A stretch of 5,132 bases of DNA from an uncultured Clostridia bacterium (lineage in GTDB: Bacteria > Bacillota > Clostridia > Christensenellales > UBA1242). The translations under genes were made by a program, and so were the position numbers. Positions 1-4,046 of the stretch are shown piece after piece; positions within the stretch are counted from its first letter, which is position 1; every line of letters begins with the position of its first letter. Below the pieces are notes generated by a model that worked only from the letters and a program-made list of their open reading frames with translations, made no database searches and was not told where the DNA came from. The stretch lies in the NCBI GenBank assembly GCA_944381225.1, contig CALWKJ010000065.1:1-5132 (forward strand), given 5' to 3'.

Positions 1-39
1 AATAACAGCGTTGTAAACGTTGAGATACATTCATACTAA
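1..39 (+). CDS. Possible 3' end of an upstream gene (partial)
   Basis: Frame 1 is open from the window edge and reads NNSVVNVEIHSY before a TAA stop at 37-39. The other two forward frames hit stops by base 16. The stop lies 12 nt before a strong intrinsic terminator, the usual spacing for the end of a transcription unit, and this is the main reason to suspect a gene. Twelve residues are too few to identify a family. On the minus strand an ATG at about 34-32 also opens a frame to the window edge, but it has no ribosome binding site and would place the terminator hairpin in its own leader, so the + strand reading is preferred. Confidence 0.3.
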   Translation, partial: NNSVVNVEIHSY

Positions 40-51
40 AATAATCAACAC

Positions 52-80
52 AAAAAGGAGCAGTTGCTCCTTTTTTTCTT
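52..80 (+). terminator. Rho-independent terminator before the secG operon
   Basis: A perfect 10-bp stem, AAAAAGGAGC (52-61) with GCTCCTTTTT (66-75), closes an AGTT loop and runs into a T tract (71-77). The T tract follows the stem on the + strand. An A tract on the other side gives a weaker U run on the minus strand, so it may work in both directions. It separates the upstream gene from the promoters at 115-193. Confidence 0.85.
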
Positions 81-84
81 TTAA

Positions 85-103
85 TCATTAAAAAAATTAA
101 TGA
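85..103. repeat. 7-bp inverted repeat upstream of the promoters
   Basis: TCATTAA (85-91) and TTAATGA (97-103) are perfect inverted arms around five A residues. The repeat ends 11 bp before the first -35 box. It could be an operator or a weak RNA hairpin, but with so much A and T in this stretch it may be chance. Confidence 0.3.
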
Positions 104-114
104 GTGAAAATAAT

Positions 115-143
115 TTGACATTATTTTCTTTTACTATTACTAT
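115..143 (+). promoter_or_regulatory. Possible upstream sigma-A promoter (P1)
   Basis: A consensus -35 TTGACA (115-120) is followed after 17 bp by TACTAT (138-143), which matches 4 of 6 -10 bases. TATTAT at 141-146 is a better -10 match but sits at a 20-bp spacing. It would give a leader of about 70 nt for the downstream gene. It is weaker evidence than the promoter at 165-193. Confidence 0.4.
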
Positions 144-154
144 TATCTTTGTGA

Positions 155-190
155 CTTTATGTTATTGACTTTTTTTTTGCTTTATGTTAT
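155..190 (+). repeat. 11-bp direct repeat across the main promoter
   Basis: CTTTATGTTAT occurs exactly at 155-165 and again at 180-190, a period of 25 bp. The second copy contains the extended -10 TG and the first bases of the -10 box; the first copy ends at the first T of the -35 box. It may mark regulator binding or a local duplication. Confidence 0.45.
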
Positions 191-193
191 ACT
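165..193 (+). promoter_or_regulatory. Strong sigma-A promoter of the small membrane protein-secG operon (P2)
   Basis: TTGACT (165-170) and TATACT (188-193) each match 5 of 6 consensus bases and are separated by exactly 17 bp. A TG at 185-186 adds an extended -10. Transcription would start near base 200, giving a leader of about 20 nt that carries the GAGGT ribosome binding site at 210-214. This is the best promoter in the window and should transcribe the genes at 221-445 and 455-760. Confidence 0.75.
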
Positions 194-220
194 TGCGTCA
201 TAAGTTAGCGAGGTAATATT

Positions 221-445
221 TTGGAAAAGTTTATTAATGATTTGATAACTTTTGTTTCGCAATTGGATCCTATTTTGAAAGTTGCTTTGGTTGGAATTTT
301 TGCATTGTTTGATATCCTTATTTTAATTTCATTTATCAAAACTTTTGCAAACAAAAATAACAAACTTAAAATAAAAATTGCCACTGTGTTATTATTTGTT
401 ATTTGCACCGGAATAATTGTATTTTTAGGAGTTTATAGTTTTTAA
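221..445 (+). CDS. Small two-helix membrane protein of unknown function, upstream of secG
   Basis: I do not recognise the family of this 74-residue protein. It has two hydrophobic segments, roughly residues 19-40 and 53-73, joined by a short Lys/Asn-rich loop (about 41-52, five Lys). By the positive-inside rule the loop faces the cytoplasm and both ends face outward, the topology known for SecG. An Asp at residue 31 lies inside the first helix, which is unusual for a simple membrane anchor and could be functional. The start is TTG at 221, chosen because GAGGT at 210-214 sits 6 nt upstream and the promoter at 165-193 ends just before it. The stop is 9 nt from the secG start, so the two genes form an operon. 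It lacks the LxQ and ESYY-type SecG motifs, so it is not a plain SecG duplicate. Reality as a gene is likely; function is unknown. Confidence 0.72.
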   Translation: MEKFINDLITFVSQLDPILKVALVGIFALFDILILISFIKTFANKNNKLKIKIATVLLFVICTGIIVFLGVYSF

Positions 446-454
446 GGAGTATTT

Positions 455-760
455 ATGAGTAGTATGTTTAATTTATTGGCAGTTCTTCCAACTTGGGTAA
501 GTGCATCTTTCCCTATTATTAGAATCGTTCTTGTTTGCATTATGGCGCTATGTGCTATCGCAATGACTGTAACTATTTTGATGCAGTCTAATTCAAACGA
601 TGATGCAACAAGTGCTCTTACTGGGCATGTACAAGAAAGTTATTATGCTCAAAATAAAGGCGAGTCAAAAAATGTAAGATTGGCTAGGGCTACAATAACT
701 TGTATTTCAATTATTGCTGTTTGTATTGTGCTTTATTTTGTAACATTATTCTTCATTTAA
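455..760 (+). CDS. secG: Preprotein translocase subunit SecG
   Basis: SecG is the small accessory subunit of the SecYEG protein-conducting channel in the cytoplasmic membrane and assists SecA-driven export. This 101-residue protein has two membrane helices, about residues 20-43 and 79-100. Between them is a cytoplasmic loop with family signatures: LMQS (42-45) at the end of helix 1, a Ser/Ala/Gly-containing stretch, then ESYYAQNKGESKNVRLAR (61-78), corresponding to the usual ESYFGKNKGRTKE region. It is longer than typical bacterial SecG (about 75-80 residues) because of roughly 20 extra N-terminal residues. ATG at 455 is preceded by AGGAG at 445-449, 5 nt upstream; an internal ATG at 464 lacks such a site. 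It is cotranscribed with the small gene before it. The secG-rnr-smpB order is common in Bacillota and supports the call. Confidence 0.92.
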   Translation: MSSMFNLLAVLPTWVSASFPIIRIVLVCIMALCAIAMTVTILMQSNSNDDATSALTGHVQESYYAQNKGESKNVRLARATITCISIIAVCIVLYFVTLFFI

Positions 761-766
761 TATCAG

Positions 767-866
767 ACTGCAAAAAACTGCGTGAACGAAAAAAGAATTT
801 TTTCTTACTTCGTTTACTGCAAAACGTATAAAAACAGTCATTGTTTACTGCAAACGTTATAAAACA
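767..866 (+). repeat. Short ACTGCAAA-type repeats after secG
   Basis: GTTTACTGCAAA occurs exactly at 812-823 and 843-854 (period 31). Around each core the sequences stay similar, with CGT(T)ATAAAA(A)CA following, so the unit is about 26 bp with small indels. Partial copies of ACTGC(A) lie at 767-771 and 777-781. Each full core is also a small hairpin of the form CGTTT or GTTT, loop, AAAC(G). No protein is evident here. It looks like degenerate intergenic repeat material; any function is unknown. Confidence 0.5.
782..817 (+). other. Imperfect long hairpin between secG and rnr
   Basis: Arms 782-797 and 802-817 pair over about 14 bp, with a 2-base internal mismatch (791-792 against 807-808), one G-T pair and a TTTT loop. 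No T run follows the 3' arm, so it is not a standard terminator. It could protect the 3' end of the secG mRNA or be part of the repeat material around it. Confidence 0.45.
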
Positions 867-921
867 ATTTTTCGATATTTTAACTAAATTGTTTTTGAAA
901 ACGTACATTTTGTTACAAAGC

Positions 922-954
922 AAAAGAAGCGCCTATTATGGTGTTTCTTTTTTT
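922..954 (+). terminator. Rho-independent terminator of the secG operon
   Basis: A 12-bp stem pairs 922-933 with 940-951. The inner part is AAAGAAGCGCC with GGTGTTTCTTT, including two G-T wobbles that would be G-U in RNA. The loop is TATTAT (934-939) and the T run continues to 954. It lies 160 nt after the secG stop and 68 nt before rnr, so rnr probably has its own promoter or depends on read-through. Confidence 0.75.
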
Positions 955-1022
955 AACAAAAATTTCATTAATTTAATGTTTAAAGTTATGATTTTATTTG
1001 TTTTTATGTTAACATATATAAT
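955..1022 (+). promoter_or_regulatory. Presumed rnr promoter region, no clear Shine-Dalgarno site
   Basis: After the terminator there are 68 very AT-rich bases before the rnr ATG. TATAAT occurs at 1017-1022, directly against the ATG; as a -10 it would start transcription inside the gene. TAACAT (1010-1015) would instead place the start close to base 1023 and give a leaderless mRNA, but its -35 (TTATGA, 986-991) is poor. There is no GGAGG-like sequence in the 20 bases before the ATG. A promoter is expected from context, but its exact position cannot be settled by eye. Confidence 0.3.
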
Positions 1023-3113
1023 ATGAAAAATAAAATATTAGATTTTTTAAAAAACAACAAAATAAAATTTAATAACAAAGATGATATGGTTTTGTATTTC
1101 GCTGGAAAATTTACCCAAACACCAAGACAAATTAAAGATGTTTTAAATGATATGATTAAACGTGGTGAAATTTATGAAAAAAGAAAGGGTGAATTTGTTT
1201 GCGTTGATGAATTAAATTTCATTAAAGGAAAAATTATTGGAACAACAAAAGGATATGGTTTTTTGGCACCTATTAATTCTTTATTGCCAGATTTTTTTAT
1301 TGCCGAAAAAAAATTAAAAGGAGCAATGGATGGAGATTTAGTTTTGGCAAAAATTTTATCTAACACACAAGAAAGTACAGAATGTGAAGTTGTTTCCATT
1401 TTAGAAAATGCAAATGTTAATGTTGTTGGAACAATAACTTATTACAATAACAAAAATGCTTTTGTTATACCAGATAATAAAAAGTTAAATATTGAAATAT
1501 TTATTCCTAAAAAATACACAATGAAAGCACAGCCTAATTTTAGAGTGGTTGTAAAACTTAATAAAACTAAAAATAGTAAATTTACTGGAGAAGTTATTGA
1601 AATTTTGGGACAAACTGATGATGTTAAAAGTTTGGAGTTGGGAATAATTAGGGAACATAAATTATATGAAATTTTTCCAGATGATGTTTTAAATGAAGCA
1701 AAAAAGATATCACAAAAAGTAACCAATGAGGATATATTAAATAGGGTAGATTTAAGAAATAAGAAAATATTTACAATAGACGGAATTGACGCAAAAGATT
1801 TTGATGATGCTGTTTCAATAGAGAAAAGGGGCAATAATTATATTCTTGGAGTGCATATTGCTGATGTTGGGCACTATGTAAAATACAATTCAAATTTAGA
1901 AAAAGAAGCGTACACTAGGGGAACAAGCGCTTATTTCCCAAACATGGTTTTGCCAATGCTTCCTGTTGAACTATCTAATGGAATATGTTCTTTACTACCA
2001 AATGAAGACAGGTTAACATTATCTGTTTCTATGGAGATTACCCCAAGTGGTGAAATTAAAAATCATGAAATTTTTGAAAGTGTGATTTGCTCTTGTCACA
2101 GGCTGACTTATGAACAAGTATATAAAGTTATATGTGGTGACAAAAATGCAAGTGAAGACCTTAAAGATATAAAGCAAGACATTTTAACAATGCAAGAACT
2201 TTCTAAGATTTTAGAAAAGAGAAGAAATGATGCGGGACAACTGGATTTGGATATTGGTGAAACTGAAATTAAGGTTGATGATAATTATGAAGTATCTTTT
2301 GTAAAAAAACGCGAAAGAAATGACGCACACAAGCTTATTGAAAATTTTATGGTAGTATGCAATGAAACTGTTGCAAAACATTTCGCTTTATTAAAATTGC
2401 CATTTGTATATAGAATTCATGAAAAACCTCTTATTCAAAAAATTAAAGATGTATGTTTGTTTTTTAATGGGTTGGGAATTAAAACAAAAGAAATCAAAGA
2501 AATTACACCTATTGAAATTCAAAATCTTTTACAATTAACAAAAAATAAACCTTTTGCAGAAATCGCAAACAAAGTTTTGCTAAGGTCATTGCAAAAGGCG
2601 AGATATCTGAACGAATGTTATGGACATTTTGGATTGGCGCTTGAATATTATTGTCATTTTACATCGCCAATAAGAAGATATCCAGATTTGGTAATTCACA
2701 GGATTATAAAAGATTATTTGCATAAAAAAATTAATAAAACAAAAAAACAAGAGCTGACTGATTTTGTTGTTGACGCTTCATTTAGGGCCAGTGAAACAGA
2801 AAAAAATGCAGACTTAGCAGAAAGGGACGTTGATGACTTATTTAAAGCTGTATACATTAAAAATCACATTGGAGAGGAATTTGAAGGTATAATTTCTGGA
2901 GTTCAAAATTATGGATTTTATGTTCAGTTGGAAAACACTGTTGAAGGGCTTGTAAAGGTGGATACTTTGCCAGATGGCAGTTACTTGTTTTTGGAAAAAT
3001 CTTTAAAACTGAAAGGAACATCAAATACATTTTCTATTGGAGACAAAGTAAAAATTAAAGTTGTTAATTCTAATGTTTTTGATAGAAAAATTGATTTTAT
3101 TTTAGCAAAATAG
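1023..3113 (+). CDS. rnr: Ribonuclease R (3'-5' exoribonuclease)
   Basis: RNase R degrades RNA from the 3' end, including structured RNA, and clears nonstop mRNA during trans-translation. The 696-residue order is complete: N-terminal winged-helix domain (about 1-62), cold-shock/OB domains (about 66-200), RNB catalytic domain (about 240-565) and C-terminal S1 domain (about 617-694). The active-site motif TIDGIDAKDFDDAV (251-264) keeps the four acidic metal ligands, Asp253, Asp259, Asp261 and Asp262. Also present are TSAYFPNMVLPMLP (301-314), whose Tyr304 probably matches the substrate-stacking Tyr of RNase R, and HFTSPIRRYPDLVIHR (545-560). The basic tail of E. coli RNase R is absent; the protein stops right after S1. 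The start at 1023 is supported by MKNKILDFLK, typical of RNase R N-termini, although no ribosome binding site precedes it. It lies next to smpB and ssrA, its partners in ribosome rescue. RNase II is less likely given the winged helix and the neighbours. Confidence 0.96.
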   Translation: MKNKILDFLKNNKIKFNNKDDMVLYFAGKFTQTPRQIKDVLNDMIKRGEIYEKRKGEFVCVDELNFIKGKIIGTTKGYGFLAPINSLLPDFFIAEKKLKGAMDGDLVLAKILSNTQESTECEVVSILENANVNVVGTITYYNNKNAFVIPDNKKLNIEIFIPKKYTMKAQPNFRVVVKLNKTKNSKFTGEVIEILGQTDDVKSLELGIIREHKLYEIFPDDVLNEAKKISQKVTNEDILNRVDLRNKKIFTIDGIDAKDFDDAVSIEKRGNNYILGVHIADVGHYVKYNSNLEKEAYTRGTSAYFPNMVLPMLPVELSNGICSLLPNEDRLTLSVSMEITPSGEIKNHEIFESVICSCHRLTYEQVYKVICGDKNASEDLKDIKQDILTMQELSKILEKRRNDAGQLDLDIGETEIKVDDNYEVSFVKKRERNDAHKLIENFMVVCNETVAKHFALLKLPFVYRIHEKPLIQKIKDVCLFFNGLGIKTKEIKEITPIEIQNLLQLTKNKPFAEIANKVLLRSLQKARYLNECYGHFGLALEYYCHFTSPIRRYPDLVIHRIIKDYLHKKINKTKKQELTDFVVDASFRASETEKNADLAERDVDDLFKAVYIKNHIGEEFEGIISGVQNYGFYVQLENTVEGLVKVDTLPDGSYLFLEKSLKLKGTSNTFSIGDKVKIKVVNSNVFDRKIDFILAK

Positions 3114-3181
3114 TAAAAATTTTTAATTTTTATGTAAAATTATTAATTTCCCTATTGAAAAATTATTAAAGGAGTGTTATA

Positions 3182-3637
3182 ATGAGCTGTGCGATAAAGG
3201 TAATTTGCAATAACAAAAAGGCTTATCATAATTATTTTATCTCTGAAACGTACGAGGCTGGCATACAACTTGTTGGCAGTGAAGTAAAATCTGTTAAAAG
3301 CGGCGGAGTAAGCATTAATGATGCGTTTATTTACATTAAAAATAATGAGGTTTATTTGAAAAACGCATATATTAAACCCTATGAAAAAACTTCCGTATTT
3401 TCTCACAATGAACTGAGAAACAGAAAATTGCTTTTACATGATTATGAGATTGCTAAACTTGTTAAACAGGTTGATGTTAAAGGATTCACTTTGGTTCCAA
3501 TTAAAGTTTATTTAAAAAATGGACTTATTAAGTTGGAATTAGGGTTGGCTAAGGGTAAAAAATTATATGATAAACGGGAAGTTCTTAAGCAAAAAACTAT
3601 TAATAGTCAACTGCAAAGAGAACTAAAAAACTGTTAG
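3182..3637 (+). CDS. smpB: SsrA-binding protein SmpB
   Basis: SmpB binds the tRNA-like domain of tmRNA and brings it to ribosomes stalled at the 3' end of mRNA; its C-terminal tail enters the empty mRNA channel. The 151-residue length is normal. Family motifs appear in order: NNKKAYHNYFISETYEAGI (10-28), GSEVKSVKSG (32-41) with the Glu-Val-Lys tmRNA-binding core, VSINDAF (43-49), HNELRNRKLLLH (75-86), and GLAKGKKLYDKRE (121-133) leading into the basic C-terminal tail. The tail ends LQRELKNC. ATG at 3182 follows AAAGGAG (3168-3174) by 7 nt, an excellent ribosome binding site. The gene lies 68 nt after rnr with no terminator, so cotranscription with rnr is likely. Its TAG stop is 7 nt before the mature 5' end of ssrA, the RNA it binds. 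Confidence 0.97.
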   Translation: MSCAIKVICNNKKAYHNYFISETYEAGIQLVGSEVKSVKSGGVSINDAFIYIKNNEVYLKNAYIKPYEKTSVFSHNELRNRKLLLHDYEIAKLVKQVDVKGFTLVPIKVYLKNGLIKLELGLAKGKKLYDKREVLKQKTINSQLQRELKNC

Positions 3638-3644
3638 TCCATAT

Positions 3645-3989
3645 GGGGACGACACGGTTTCGACGGAAAAGATTTGACTAGGTACAAAGCATGTGGTAGT
3701 TTCGGTCTACCTTAAAAAATCGAAAAATGCTTAAACGCAAACAATAATAACGCCGTAGCTATGGCAGCCTAATGGCAATTAGCTACTTAATAAATTGTGT
3801 CGAGTTTATTAAGTTTGGTTAGACACAAAATTTTGATTAGTTTCCTAGCTTTTCAATCTTATTTTAGGATAGTTTTTAAAAATTGTGTTTGTGCAAGTTT
3901 TAAAAACAAATTTAAAACACAAACTAAACATGTAGAAAAACTTACTTAAACTTTTTCGGACGCGAGTTCAATTCTCGCCGTCTCCACCA
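3645..3989 (+). ncRNA. ssrA: tmRNA (transfer-messenger RNA), one-piece
   Basis: This RNA acts first as alanyl-tRNA and then as mRNA in ribosome rescue. The 345-nt gene has all landmarks. The acceptor stem pairs GGGGACG (3645-3651) with CGTCTCC (3979-3985), includes the G3-U pair read by alanyl-tRNA synthetase, and ends in an encoded CCA (3987-3989). The 5' GGTTTCGACGG block is present, and the T arm is GCGAG/CTCGC (3962-3966, 3974-3978) with loop TTCAATT. Four pseudoknots can be drawn. PK1: 3695-3699/3707-3711 with 3700-3704/3721-3725. PK2: 3786-3794/3805-3813 with 3795-3801/3822-3828. PK3, weakest: 3835-3838/3855-3858 with 3843-3847/3865-3869. PK4: 3873-3881/3898-3906 with 3887-3893/3918-3924. 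No promoter is obvious in the end of smpB, so it may be processed from an smpB transcript. No clear terminator follows. Confidence 0.97.
3737..3772 (+). other. tmRNA tag-peptide reading frame
   Basis: The resume codon is GCA at 3737, in the usual GCAAAC context. The frame encodes ANNNNAVAMAA and stops at TAA (3770-3772); with the alanine carried by tmRNA the tag is AANNNNAVAMAA. The Ala-Ala end fits recognition by ClpXP-type proteases, though AMAA replaces the more common ALAA. The tag's last codons and stop lie in a hairpin, GTAGCTA (3755-3761) with TAGCTAC (3780-3786), as is usual for tmRNA. Confidence 0.9.
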
Positions 3990-4016
3990 ATTTGTTATTC
4001 AAATATGACATTTTAA

Positions 4017-4025
4017 TGTTAAAAT
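4017..4025 (+). promoter_or_regulatory. Possible extended -10 before the last gene
   Basis: TGTTAAAAT gives a TG-n extended -10 with TAAAAT (4020-4025). A weak -35, TTCAAA (3998-4003), lies 16 bp upstream. The predicted start near 4032 would coincide with the GAGAGG ribosome binding site at 4032-4037, which is too close, so this is only a tentative promoter. Read-through from ssrA is the alternative. Confidence 0.25.
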
Positions 4026-4046
4026 AAAAAAGAGAGGATTTTTAAA

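Noticed and set aside
841..1026. 61-codon open frame with TTG start between secG and rnr
   Set aside because: It has no ribosome binding site, begins inside the ACTGCAAA repeat and runs through the terminator hairpin at 922-954. Its composition looks like translated AT-rich noncoding sequence. It is mentioned only as a possible coupling frame because its TGA overlaps the rnr ATG.
1172..1834. Minus-strand open frames inside rnr (1172-1399, 1442-1834)
   Set aside because: Both are antisense to well-supported RNase R domains, and no promoter or ribosome binding site supports them.
3114..3132. Hairpin between rnr and smpB
   Set aside because: TAAAAAT and ATTTTTA can pair over 7 bp, but all pairs are A-T and no T run follows, so it would be unstable and is expected by chance in this composition.
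3152..3406. Minus-strand open frame antisense to smpB
   Set aside because: It overlaps the conserved N-terminal half of SmpB and shows no family resemblance of its own.
3990..4025. Terminator after ssrA
   Set aside because: ATTTG/CAAAT (3990-3994, 4000-4004) is only 5 bp, and the TTTTAATGTTAAAA palindrome is short and A/T only. Neither is followed by a T run, so I do not call a terminator.
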